Shown: piece after piece, positions 32,213 through 39,774 of the stretch
Position numbering within the stretch: the first letter of the stretch is position 1
Layout of the letters: the number at the start of each line of letters is the position of its first letter
From: an uncultured Collinsella sp.
Lineage (GTDB): Bacteria; Actinomycetota; Coriobacteriia; Coriobacteriales; Coriobacteriaceae
Reading direction: 5' to 3'
Assembly: GCA_905197665.1 (NCBI GenBank)
Contig: CAJJZP010000003.1
Coordinates: 112,422-176,421 of the forward strand
DNA: 64,000 nucleotides
Program-made: the position numbers and the translations under genes
Notes under the pieces: generated by a model
The model's input: the letters and a program-made list of their open reading frames with translations, nothing else
The model's database searches: none
What the model was told of the DNA's origin: nothing

Positions 32213-33013
32213 ATGCAGCGCGTTTGGAGAACGGTTACCGGCTTTTACCATGTCTGTGCCCGCGGTACGGGCAAGCAGCTCATCTTTGAGACCGATGACG
32301 ACCGGTGGGAGTTTTTGGAGCTGATGCGCGGCTGCTGCCGCGAGGAGGGTGTGACGGTTATTGCCTGGTGCCTTATGGGCAATCACGTGCATTTGGTGCT
32401 TGCAGATTACGAGGACGCTATGAGCGCGGCGATGCACCGGCTGCTTTTGACGTACGCGCGGCGGTTCAATAAACGCACAGGGCGCACGGGCCATCTGTTC
32501 CAGAATCGTTTTGACCGGCGCTCGCTCGATACCGACCGTTATCTAATGGCCGCCATTCGCTATGTTCATGCTAATCCGCAGGAGGCGGGTATCGCCCTGA
32601 TCGAGCGCTATCCGTGGAGCAGCTTTGCCGAGTATCTGCGAGCGTATGACAACGATATGACGAGGGGATTTTCGGACCCTTCTTGTGTGCTCGAGCTCTT
32701 TGAGTCTGTCAGGGGGTTTCTGGATTATTCTCTGTTAATGCCCGATGGTTCCGATCCGGTGATTCACGATATGGATGAGACAGAGTGGGAGCGGCGTGCG
32801 TTTGCCGACAAGATGGCGAAGCGCCTGGGTGTGCCGCTCAACAAACTCAAGACCGTAGCACCCTCGCGGCGAGACGGAATCATTTTCGCCCTGCACGATG
32901 GCGGCTACACGGTGCGCGAGATCGAACGGTATACGGGAATCAGCAAGAGTACCGTCTCTCGTATCGTGCGCGCTTATGCGCGGGTGAATGCTCAGGCTGA
33001 GGGCTCGGAATAG
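32213..33013 (+). CDS. REP-associated tyrosine transposase (RAYT), Y1 superfamily, with C-terminal HTH
   Basis: The 266-residue protein has the Y1/HUH core of IS200/IS605-like transposases as seen in RAYTs. 'GFYHVCARGTGKQLIFETD' leads, followed by the metal-binding 'MGNHVHLVLADYED' (HUH, about residue 60) and 'LLTYARRFNKRTGRTGHLFQNRF' (split in the text to show the catalytic Tyr region). A homeodomain-like HTH 'TVREIERYTGISKSTVSRIVR' closes it. RAYTs are domesticated single-copy transposases associated with short palindromic REP elements. AAGGGAG lies before the ATG. It is the only such gene in the window, which also contains many short palindromic repeats. Confidence 0.9.
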   Translation: MQRVWRTVTGFYHVCARGTGKQLIFETDDDRWEFLELMRGCCREEGVTVIAWCLMGNHVHLVLADYEDAMSAAMHRLLLTYARRFNKRTGRTGHLFQNRFDRRSLDTDRYLMAAIRYVHANPQEAGIALIERYPWSSFAEYLRAYDNDMTRGFSDPSCVLELFESVRGFLDYSLLMPDGSDPVIHDMDETEWERRAFADKMAKRLGVPLNKLKTVAPSRRDGIIFALHDGGYTVREIERYTGISKSTVSRIVRAYARVNAQAEGSE

Positions 33014-33015
33014 AA

Positions 33016-33052
33016 AATGGCCGAACCACTCTTGTCAAGCGATTCGGCCATT
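33016..33052. terminator. Bidirectional terminator between RAYT and sufU
   Basis: AATGGCCGAA and TTCGGCCATT form a 10-bp stem with a 17-base loop between two convergent genes. The T run is short on both strands. Confidence 0.65.
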
Positions 33053-33078
33053 AAAATTCTTAAGATTTGGGACAAATA

Positions 33079-33513
33079 CTACTGATTATTTTGTCCCGTG
33101 AGCATGCCGTCGAGGGTGCGCCAGGCGAGCTCGGCGCATTTGACGCGGGCGGGCATGTGCGAGATGTCCTGAAGCTGGGCGGCTTCGTCCAGGTCTTCCA
33201 AGTCCTCCTCGGAGAGCTTCTCGCCGCGGATCATGGCGAGGAAGAGTCCCGCCAAGCGACGTGCCTCCTCGACGGTCTCGCCGGTGATGAGGTCGGCCAT
33301 GATGTCGGCACTGGCCTGGCTGATGGCGCAGCCGTGGCCGGTAAAGGAGGCCTCCTCGATCACGCCGTTCTCGACGCGCAACTGCAAGGTGAGCTCGTCT
33401 CCGCAGCTGGGGTTGATGCCGTCGTGCTCGTGCGTGGGAGCATCCATCTCGTACTTATAGTCGGGGTGCGAGTTGTGCTCCATAAATGTGGTGGAGGTGT
33501 AAAGGTTACCCAT
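33079..33513 (-). CDS. sufU: Iron-sulfur scaffold/sulfur-transfer protein SufU
   Basis: The 144-residue protein is a SufU/IscU family member with the three cluster cysteines in 'NPSCGDELTLQL' (about residue 38), 'GHGCAISQASADIM' (about 64) and 'ARVKCAELAWRTL' (about 125). SufU takes sulfur from SufS. It is the last gene of the suf operon and overlaps sufS by eight bases. The ATG at 33513 is used because longer openings lie wholly inside sufS. Confidence 0.93.
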   Translation of the reverse strand: MGNLYTSTTFMEHNSHPDYKYEMDAPTHEHDGINPSCGDELTLQLRVENGVIEEASFTGHGCAISQASADIMADLITGETVEEARRLAGLFLAMIRGEKLSEEDLEDLDEAAQLQDISHMPARVKCAELAWRTLDGMLTGQNNQ

Positions 33514-34831
33514 TGAACGTGCTCCAAACGTGATGCAGACCGGCGATGAACTTGTCGATGTCGGCCTTGTCGTTGTAGAAGGCCACGCTGGCGCGGCAGC
33601 AGGCAAGGTTCTCGACGCCCAGCCAGGTGAGCAGTGGCTGCGCGCAGTGGTGGCCGGCGCGGATGCAGACGCCGTCCATGTCCATGATGCTCGCGACGTC
33701 GTGCGGGTGGATGCCCTTGACGTTAAAGCTCACAACGCCGTGGTGGTTGTCCCAATAGATGGAGCCGATGATCTGGACAAAGTCGAGCTGCATGAGTTCG
33801 CCCATCAGATAGTGGACGAGTGCCTGCTCGCGGGTCTGGATGTTCTCGTAACCCACCGTGTTGACCAGGTAGTCGAGTGCCGCACCCGTGGCGAAGATGC
33901 CGGCGGCGTCCTGCGTACCCGCCTCGAACTTCTCGGGGACAGGAGCCCAGACGGCGTCCTGCTCGGTGACCGAATCGATCATCTCGCCGCCGGTGAGCAT
34001 GGGCGGCATGGCGTTGAGCAGGTCCATCTTGCCCCACAGCACGCCGATGCCCATGGGGCCCATGGCCTTGTGCGCGCTAAAGGCAAAGAAGTCGGCGCCC
34101 AGGTCGGCCACATCGACCGGCATGTGCGGCAGCGACTGCGCACCGTCGACGACCAGGTAGCCGCCGTACTTGTGCACGAGCTTGCCGAGGTTCTTGACCG
34201 GGTTCTCGACGCCCAGCACGTTGGAGACCTGTCCCACGGCCAGGATTTTGGTCTTGGGACCCACCTTTGCAAGAACCTCCTCGGTGGTGAGCTGGCCGGT
34301 CTTGGTGGGGTAGAGGTAGACGAGCTTGGCGCCGGTCTCGCGGCAGACCTGCTGCCACGGAATCAGGTTCGAGTGGTGCTCCATGATGGTGATGACGACC
34401 TCGTCGCCCGGTTCGAGCACTGTGGGCGCAAAGCTCTTGGCGACCAGGTTGAGCGACTCGCTCGTGTTGCGGGTGAAGACGACCTCGTTGGCCTGTGGGG
34501 CGCCGATGAGGTCGGCGATCTGCTGGCGGACCTTCGCGATGGCGTCGGTGGCCTCGACGGACAGCGAGTACAGTCCGCGCAGGGGGTTGGCGTTCATGCG
34601 CTGGTAGAAGTCGCGCTCGGCGTCGAGCACACAGGCAGGGCGCTGCGCGGTGGCGGCGCTATCGAGGAAGGCGATCTCGGGGTGCTGCTGGAACAGCGGG
34701 AACTGGCCCTTGTAGGGGTTGGTCTCGATGTCCACGGTGGGCCAGCCGCGCGAAGCCTCGTCGCTGGCGTCGAGCTCCATGGGCTCGGGGGCAGTGCAGG
34801 TGTCGCATTTAACGTGCTCGGTGTCGATCAT
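33506..34831 (-). CDS. sufS: Cysteine desulfurase SufS
   Basis: The 441-residue PLP enzyme removes sulfur from cysteine for cluster assembly. Landmarks are 'AFLDSAATAQRP', 'EVVFTRNTSESLNLVA', 'HHSNLIPWQQV', 'VVDGAQSLPHMPVD' and the PLP-lysine 'FFAFSAHKAMGPMGIGVL' (Lys near 260). The catalytic Cys region is 'IRAGHHCAQPLLTWLG' (about 395). It carries an N-terminal extension of about 40 residues with a CDTC pair not needed for the fold. Its ATG overlaps the sufD stop (ATGA), so the two are translationally coupled. Confidence 0.95.
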   Translation of the reverse strand: MIDTEHVKCDTCTAPEPMELDASDEASRGWPTVDIETNPYKGQFPLFQQHPEIAFLDSAATAQRPACVLDAERDFYQRMNANPLRGLYSLSVEATDAIAKVRQQIADLIGAPQANEVVFTRNTSESLNLVAKSFAPTVLEPGDEVVITIMEHHSNLIPWQQVCRETGAKLVYLYPTKTGQLTTEEVLAKVGPKTKILAVGQVSNVLGVENPVKNLGKLVHKYGGYLVVDGAQSLPHMPVDVADLGADFFAFSAHKAMGPMGIGVLWGKMDLLNAMPPMLTGGEMIDSVTEQDAVWAPVPEKFEAGTQDAAGIFATGAALDYLVNTVGYENIQTREQALVHYLMGELMQLDFVQIIGSIYWDNHHGVVSFNVKGIHPHDVASIMDMDGVCIRAGHHCAQPLLTWLGVENLACCRASVAFYNDKADIDKFIAGLHHVWSTFNG

Positions 34832-36099
34832 GCGAGCTCCTCTTCAAAGTTGTCGATCAGGTTGTTTCCCAGGCGGACGACGGCGGCGCGGGTGCGCTCG
34901 TCGGTGGCGGAAAGCGCGGCGTCCTCCAGCTTGGCGCGGATGAACAGGTCCTCGGCGGCGTTTTGGTCAAGGCCGCGGCAGGCGAGATAGAACAGCTGCT
35001 CGTCGCGGACGTGACCGATGGTGGCGCCGTGGTTGCCGGCGACGTCGTCCTCATCGCATAGGATGACGGGAACGGTCTTGTTGTCGACGCCCTTGTTGGC
35101 CAAGAGCACCGTCTCGCGCTCGGTACCGGTTGCACCCTTGCAGCCGTGCACGAGGTCGATGGTGCCGCGGTAGACCTTCTTGGACGTGCCGGTCAGCACG
35201 CCGTTGGCGTCGATCTCGCACTCGGTCTTGCGACCGCGGTGGCGCAGCTCATAGTTAAAGTCGCGCACCTGCTCGCGGGCGCCCAGGTAATCGGTATCGA
35301 TGGTGATCTTGGCGGTATCGCCCAGCAGGTCGCCGGCAAGGCCGGTGGCGCTGGCGCCGGCACCCAGGACGGTGTGTTGCACGTTGACGCGCGCGCCCTC
35401 GTCCAGGAACAGGCCGGTGTCGTCGAGCGCGATCCAGCTATCGTCGAGCGTCTGCGTGCAGGTCACGTTGACGGTGGCGTACTCGTGGGCGCACACGCGT
35501 AGCACGGAGCCCACGACACCCTCGCCGGTAACAGGAGAGTCTAGGGCAATATGCAGGTCGAGCGTTGCGTGCGGGCGAGCGACGATGTCGATGGCGGCGA
35601 TGGCCGCGGCGGCATCGACACCGCTCACACGCACGGTAACCGTGGCGTGCTGGTATGCGGGCGCATCGATGACGATGCGCTTGGTAGCGTGTTCGGCCAA
35701 GTAGGCGTAGGCAGCCTCGCCCATGCCGGTTTCGAAGGCTTCAGCAGGGGAGAGCTCCTCCTCGAGCTTGATGGCGCCAGCCTGATAGACGGATGTGGCG
35801 GGCACGTCGAGCTCGGTCTCGGGCGTGATGCGGGCGCGGTCGGCGGCATCACCGGGGGCAGCGGTACGGCGCTCGGGGAAGCGCTCGGCCATGGCTTCCA
35901 TGGCGGCGTCGAACGCGTCTGTCACGCCAATAAACTGTTCGCCCAAGCCTTCGACCTCAACGGCATCGGCGGGAGCGGCGACAAGCTCGTCAGAGAGCTC
36001 GAGCTTGGTCTGGTTCATTTTCAACCAGCCCCAGGTTGCTGCGGGCATCGCGTTGACCTGCTCGAGTGTGGTAGCAGCGGTGTTGGTTTCCTGTTTCAT
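34828..36099 (-). CDS. sufD: Fe-S assembly protein SufD
   Basis: The 423-residue protein has the SufBD beta-helix core in its C-terminal half ('RDFNYELRHRGRKTECEIDA', 'HGATIGHVRDEQLFYLACRG'). The latter holds the conserved His near the SufB/SufD interface. It pairs with SufB on SufC to form the SufBC2D scaffold. It is coupled to sufB by a TAATG overlap and to sufS by ATGA. Confidence 0.92.
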   Translation of the reverse strand: MKQETNTAATTLEQVNAMPAATWGWLKMNQTKLELSDELVAAPADAVEVEGLGEQFIGVTDAFDAAMEAMAERFPERRTAAPGDAADRARITPETELDVPATSVYQAGAIKLEEELSPAEAFETGMGEAAYAYLAEHATKRIVIDAPAYQHATVTVRVSGVDAAAAIAAIDIVARPHATLDLHIALDSPVTGEGVVGSVLRVCAHEYATVNVTCTQTLDDSWIALDDTGLFLDEGARVNVQHTVLGAGASATGLAGDLLGDTAKITIDTDYLGAREQVRDFNYELRHRGRKTECEIDANGVLTGTSKKVYRGTIDLVHGCKGATGTERETVLLANKGVDNKTVPVILCDEDDVAGNHGATIGHVRDEQLFYLACRGLDQNAAEDLFIRAKLEDAALSATDERTRAAVVRLGNNLIDNFEEELA

Positions 36100-37511
36100 T
36101 ATCCGATCGCTCCTTCCATCTCGAGCTTGATCAGGTTGTTCATCTCGACGGCGTACTCCAGCGGCAGCTCCTTGGAGACCGGGTTGGCAAAGCCGTTGAC
36201 GATCATGGTGCGGGCCTCTTCCTCCGAGATGCCGCGGCTCATCAGGTAGAACACCTTGTCGTCGCCGATGCGTCCGATGGTGGCCTCGTGGCCGATATCG
36301 ACGTTCTTGGCGCGGATGTCCATAGCGGGGATGGTGTCGGAGCGGCTCTGGTCATCGAGCATGAGCGACTGACAGCTCACGGTTGCCTTGGAGCCCTCGG
36401 CCTTGGGTGTCGCCACGATGGAGCTGCGGAAGGTCTGGATGCCGCCGCTCTTGGAGATGCCCTTGGTCTCGACGGTCGCCGAGGTCTCGGGCGCGTTGAG
36501 CACGACCTTGCAGCCGGTGTCGAGGTTCTGCCCGGCGCCGGCGAAGGTGATGCCGGTAAAGCTCGAGCGGGCGCGGCGGCCGTTGAGCACGCTCATGGGA
36601 TAGAGGTAACCTACGTGGCTGCCGAAGGAGCCGCTGATCCATTCGATGTCGCCGTCCTCGTCCACGCGCGCACGCTTGGTGTTGAGGTTGTACATATTCT
36701 TGGACCAGTTCTCGATGGTCGAGTAGCGCAGGTGCGCACGCTTGCCCACAAAGAGCTCCACGGCGCCAGCGTGGAGGTTGGCCACGTTGTACTTGGGCGC
36801 GGAGCAACCCTCAATGAAGTGCAGGTCGGCATCGTCCTCGACGATGATGAGCGTGTGCTCAAACTGGCCGGCACCCTTGGCGTTGAGGCGGAAGTAGCTC
36901 TGCAGCGGGAAGTCGAGCTTGGTGCCCTTGGGCACGTAGACAAACGAGCCGCCCGACCATACGGCGCCGTGCAGGGCCGCAAACTTGTGGTCGGTGGGCG
37001 GGATGAGCGTCATGAACTTCTCGTGGATGAGCGGCTCCCACTGCGGATCGTGCAGGGCCTCCTCGATGCCGGAGTAGACGATACCCATCTTGGACGCCGT
37101 GTCCTGCATGTTGTGGTAGACCAGCTCGGAGTCGTACTGTGCGCCGACGCCCGCCAGATAGCTGCGCTCGGCCTCGGGGATGCCCAAGCGCTCAAAGGTG
37201 TTCTTGATGTCGTCGGGCACCGACTCCCAGTCGTGCTTTTGGTCGGTGTTGGGCTTGACGTAGGTGACGATGTTGTCCATGTCCAGGCCCTCGATGGAGG
37301 GGCCCCACGTCGGGTCGGGAAAACGGTTGAAAATCTCGAGGGACTTTAAGCGCAGGTCGAGCATCCACTGCGGCTCGTCCTTTTTGGCGCTGATCTCGCG
37401 CACGATGTCGGGCGTGATGCCGGCGTCGAGGCGCTCGAATCCCTCCTCGCCATAGGTGAAGTCGTAGAGGCTGCGGTCGATGTCCGCGACCTCGGTGCGG
37501 TTCTTGGTCAT
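36099..37511 (-). CDS. sufB: Fe-S assembly scaffold SufB
   Basis: The 470-residue product is a normal-length SufB, the subunit on which clusters are built. It has 'PQWMLDLRLKSLEIFN', 'ALHGAVWSGGSFVYVPKG', 'FEHTLIIVEDDADLHFIEGC' and the C-terminal 'IGHEATIGRIGDDKVFYLMS' with the conserved His/Glu of the active core. It starts 12 bases after sufC and is coupled to sufD. Confidence 0.96.
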   Translation of the reverse strand: MTKNRTEVADIDRSLYDFTYGEEGFERLDAGITPDIVREISAKKDEPQWMLDLRLKSLEIFNRFPDPTWGPSIEGLDMDNIVTYVKPNTDQKHDWESVPDDIKNTFERLGIPEAERSYLAGVGAQYDSELVYHNMQDTASKMGIVYSGIEEALHDPQWEPLIHEKFMTLIPPTDHKFAALHGAVWSGGSFVYVPKGTKLDFPLQSYFRLNAKGAGQFEHTLIIVEDDADLHFIEGCSAPKYNVANLHAGAVELFVGKRAHLRYSTIENWSKNMYNLNTKRARVDEDGDIEWISGSFGSHVGYLYPMSVLNGRRARSSFTGITFAGAGQNLDTGCKVVLNAPETSATVETKGISKSGGIQTFRSSIVATPKAEGSKATVSCQSLMLDDQSRSDTIPAMDIRAKNVDIGHEATIGRIGDDKVFYLMSRGISEEEARTMIVNGFANPVSKELPLEYAVEMNNLIKLEMEGAIG

Positions 37512-37523
37512 TGCGTCGCCCCT

Positions 37524-38324
37524 TTACACCTGCTGCCCGGCAGCGGCGGCCTCGGCCTGGGCGCGCTGCTCGGCGGCCTCGCGCTCGAAGGTCTCAAAGC
37601 CGTTCTTGTCGATCCAGGGGATCAGCGAGGCGTCGTCCTCGCGCACGATGTGGCCCTTGACCATAACGTGGACACGGTCGACATCCAGATGCTCCAGGAT
37701 GCGTGTGTTGTGCGTGATGATGAGCATGGAGCCGTCGCAGCTCTTGCGGTATGCGTCCATGCCGTGGCTGACGGTGGACAGGGCGTCGACGTCCAGACCT
37801 GAGTCGGTCTCGTCCAGGATGGCGAGCTTGGGCTGCAGCAGCAGAAGCTGGAGCATCTCGACCTTCTTTTTCTCGCCGCCCGAGAAGCCCACGCCCAGCT
37901 CACGGTTGAGGTAGGCGGTATCCATGTTGAGCTCGGCCGCGAGCTCCTTGACGCGACGGCGGAACTCCTTGCCCTTCATCTCCAGGCCGGGGCGGCCGGC
38001 GATGCTGGCGCGCAAAAAGCTCGACAGCGGCACCCCCGGGATCTCGACCGGGGCCTGGAAGCTCAGGAACAGGCCGGCGCGGGAGCGCTTGTCGGTGGTG
38101 AGCTCGGTGATGTCCTGGCCGTCAAAGACGATGCGGCCGTCGTTGACGGTATAGACGGGGTCGCCCATGACCAGGTGACCCAGGGTGGACTTGCCGGCGC
38201 CGTTGGGTCCCATCAGCACGTGGGTCTCGCCGGCGGCGACGTTGAGGTTGACGTTGTGGAGGATGGTCTTCTCGTCCACGGAGGCTGTCAGTCCTTCGAT
38301 GGAAAGCAGCGGATTTGCGCTCAT
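37524..38324 (-). CDS. sufC: ABC-type ATPase SufC
   Basis: The 266-residue ATPase drives conformational change in SufBC2D. Visible are Walker A 'GPNGAGKSTLGHLV' (about residue 38), the Q-loop 'LFLSFQAPVEIPG', the SufC-type signature 'VGFSGGEKKKVEML', and Walker B 'LAILDETDSGLDVDAL'. The ATG at 38324 is preceded by GAGAGGG; a longer opening to 38354 has no site. It is the first gene of the operon sufC-sufB-sufD-sufS-sufU. Confidence 0.96.
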   Translation of the reverse strand: MSANPLLSIEGLTASVDEKTILHNVNLNVAAGETHVLMGPNGAGKSTLGHLVMGDPVYTVNDGRIVFDGQDITELTTDKRSRAGLFLSFQAPVEIPGVPLSSFLRASIAGRPGLEMKGKEFRRRVKELAAELNMDTAYLNRELGVGFSGGEKKKVEMLQLLLLQPKLAILDETDSGLDVDALSTVSHGMDAYRKSCDGSMLIITHNTRILEHLDVDRVHVMVKGHIVREDDASLIPWIDKNGFETFEREAAEQRAQAEAAAAGQQV

Positions 38325-38388
38325 GCTGTCCCTCTCTGTATATGGTGTACTCATAGGTGTACTAAACCCTAGGAATCTTCTCGGAATA

Positions 38389-38416
38389 AAGTTACTATGG
38401 GTTCGGTTTTAGTCAA
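38389..38416 (-). promoter_or_regulatory. Promoter of the suf operon
   Basis: Read on the minus strand: TTGACT (38411-38416), 16 bases, TAACTT (38389-38394). Confidence 0.6.
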
Positions 38417-38432
38417 GGGATAACCCGACTAA
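38409..38432. promoter_or_regulatory. Candidate Rrf2 operator over the suf promoter
   Basis: TTAGTC-AA-GGG-ATAA-CCC-GACTAA is a near-perfect dyad (TTAGTC/GACTAA and GGG/CCC) covering the suf -35. A looser dyad, GGGACA...TGTCCC, lies at 38454-38482 on the side of the regulator gene. The location between a divergent Rrf2 gene and the suf operon makes Rrf2 binding likely; this is inferred from position and symmetry. Confidence 0.55.
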
Positions 38433-38503
38433 TCCACTCGACTTTTCAGACACGGGACATATTCATTAGAAGTATTTGTCCCAAGAACGATGAGAGGGTA
38501 GGT

Positions 38504-38935
38504 ATGCTCATTTCTTCTAAGGGCCGCTATGCCCTCCGCCTGATGATCTATATCGCAGCACTTGGTGACGTCGAGGGCAAAATCGCCCTGCGCGAGGTCG
38601 CTGACCGCGAGCACATCTCGCAAAAGTATTTGGAGCAGTTGGTTCGTCCTCTTATGAAGGCGGGCCTGCTTAAGAGCGTGCGCGGCAAGGGCGGCGGCTA
38701 CATGATGGCCAAGGACCCGGCCGAGGTGCGTGCCGGCGATATCCTGCGTGCCGTCGAGGGCAGCACGGCACCGGTGGCGTGCGATGGCATCGACAACAGC
38801 TGCGCCCGCAGCGATCTTTGCTCGACCGTCAAATTCTGGCGCGGTCTGGACGACGTGATCGAAAAGTACGTCGACGGCGTGACGTTGGCCGACCTTGCTG
38901 CCGTCCCCGAGATCAACTTCGACATTAAGCTGTAG
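38504..38935 (+). CDS. Rrf2-family iron-sulfur-sensing regulator of suf
   Basis: This 143-residue regulator has the Rrf2 winged HTH ('YALRLMIYIAALGD', 'REVADREHISQKYLEQLV', 'VRGKGGGYMMAKDPAEV'). Three cysteines in 'VACDGIDNSCARSDLCSTVK' (about residues 88-107) have spacing suited to binding a cluster, as in IscR/SufR. It is divergent from sufC with 179 bases between, so it probably represses or tunes the suf operon in response to cluster supply. The MNT/HEPN pair follows eight bases after its stop. Confidence 0.88.
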   Translation: MLISSKGRYALRLMIYIAALGDVEGKIALREVADREHISQKYLEQLVRPLMKAGLLKSVRGKGGGYMMAKDPAEVRAGDILRAVEGSTAPVACDGIDNSCARSDLCSTVKFWRGLDDVIEKYVDGVTLADLAAVPEINFDIKL

Positions 38936-38943
38936 GGCTGCAG

Positions 38944-39231
38944 ATGGTATCTCTCGACAAGGTGTACAAGCAAATTGAGATTTTTGCTCGGGAATGTGAC
39001 GCCGAGAGGGTTGTGCTGTTTGGTTCTCGTGCCCGCGGTGACAACTTGCCTAAGAGCGATATTGATATTGCTGTAGCAGGTTGCCGGGATTTCGACCGTT
39101 TCTCATATCTGATAGAGGAGCGTCTTGATACTCTTTTAGATATAGACGTCGTCAATCTGGATGAGTCCTTATCGCAGCAATTGCTCGATGAAATTGCCAG
39201 GGATGGTGTGATTCTGTATGAAAAAATATGA
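38944..39231 (+). CDS. Nucleotidyltransferase-domain protein (MNT, HI0073/MntA type)
   Basis: The 95-residue protein is a minimal nucleotidyltransferase: 'ERVVLFGSRARGDNLPKSDIDIAVAG' holds the GSxxxG helix and the DxD metal pair, and 'LLDIDVVNLDESL' carries the third acidic residue. Its stop lies 14 bases inside the next gene, which encodes a helical partner. In the MntA/HepT class the transferase adds AMP to the HEPN toxin and silences it. Older HI0073/HI0074 work describes the same pair only as a two-component transferase. The ATG is only eight bases from the Rrf2 gene end, so it is probably in that transcript. Confidence 0.85.
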   Translation: MVSLDKVYKQIEIFARECDAERVVLFGSRARGDNLPKSDIDIAVAGCRDFDRFSYLIEERLDTLLDIDVVNLDESLSQQLLDEIARDGVILYEKI

Positions 39232-39637
39232 GAACTTTGCCAGCGCCTTGGCGAATCTTGAGGATGCACCCAATCAGGATCTTAGCAATGATTTTGTTCA
39301 GAGTGGATTGATTAATAAGTTCAACCTTCAGTTTGAACTGAGCTGGAAGCTCCTTAAACGTCTGCTCGAGTATGAGGGCGCCACGCTTGCTGCATCGGGG
39401 TCTCCTCGTGCCATCTTGAAGGAAGCCTACCGATTCTACGACTTTATTGATGAGGCGGCATGGCTAGATATGCTCAGAGACCGCAATACGAACGTCCATA
39501 TCTATGACAACAAGCTCGCTCAAGATTTGATTCAGCGTATCTTAAACGTCTATATCCCCGCTTTCTGTCAGTTGAGAGACGGGCTGATGGGACGCTACGG
39601 CGATCTTCTTCTGGTGCCCGACGACCAGTTTGTTTAA
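39218..39637 (+). CDS. Nucleotidyltransferase substrate-binding/HEPN-type partner (HI0074 family)
   Basis: The 139-residue helical protein has the family core 'FNLQFELSWKLLKRLLEYEG' (about residues 35-54) and 'SPRAILKEAYRFYDFID', with 'MLRDRNTNVHIYDNKLAQDL' near 95-115. The 'RDRN-x3-H' run matches the RxxxxH-type site of HEPN proteins and is the candidate catalytic or AMP-acceptor region. It overlaps the MNT gene by 14 bases. It could be the toxin half of a type VII toxin-antitoxin pair or a non-toxic partner. Confidence 0.82.
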   Translation: MKKYENFASALANLEDAPNQDLSNDFVQSGLINKFNLQFELSWKLLKRLLEYEGATLAASGSPRAILKEAYRFYDFIDEAAWLDMLRDRNTNVHIYDNKLAQDLIQRILNVYIPAFCQLRDGLMGRYGDLLLVPDDQFV

Positions 39638-39688
39638 TTCCTTTAGATTTCGCGGATTTCGCGGAGGGTTGTTGCCGTTTACCGAGGG

Positions 39689-39704
39689 GTTGTTGTGCAA
39701 CAAC
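39689..39704. repeat. Perfect 16-bp palindrome
   Basis: GTTGTTGTGCAACAAC is perfectly palindromic. The half TTGTTGTGCAAC recurs at 41645-41656 on the other side of the surface-protein gene. Confidence 0.5.
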
Positions 39705-39774
39705 GGGCGAGCTGCAATACTTACTCTTATCTTTGCAAACTGCACTTTAACTACACCAATGCAGGGAGGATCTT

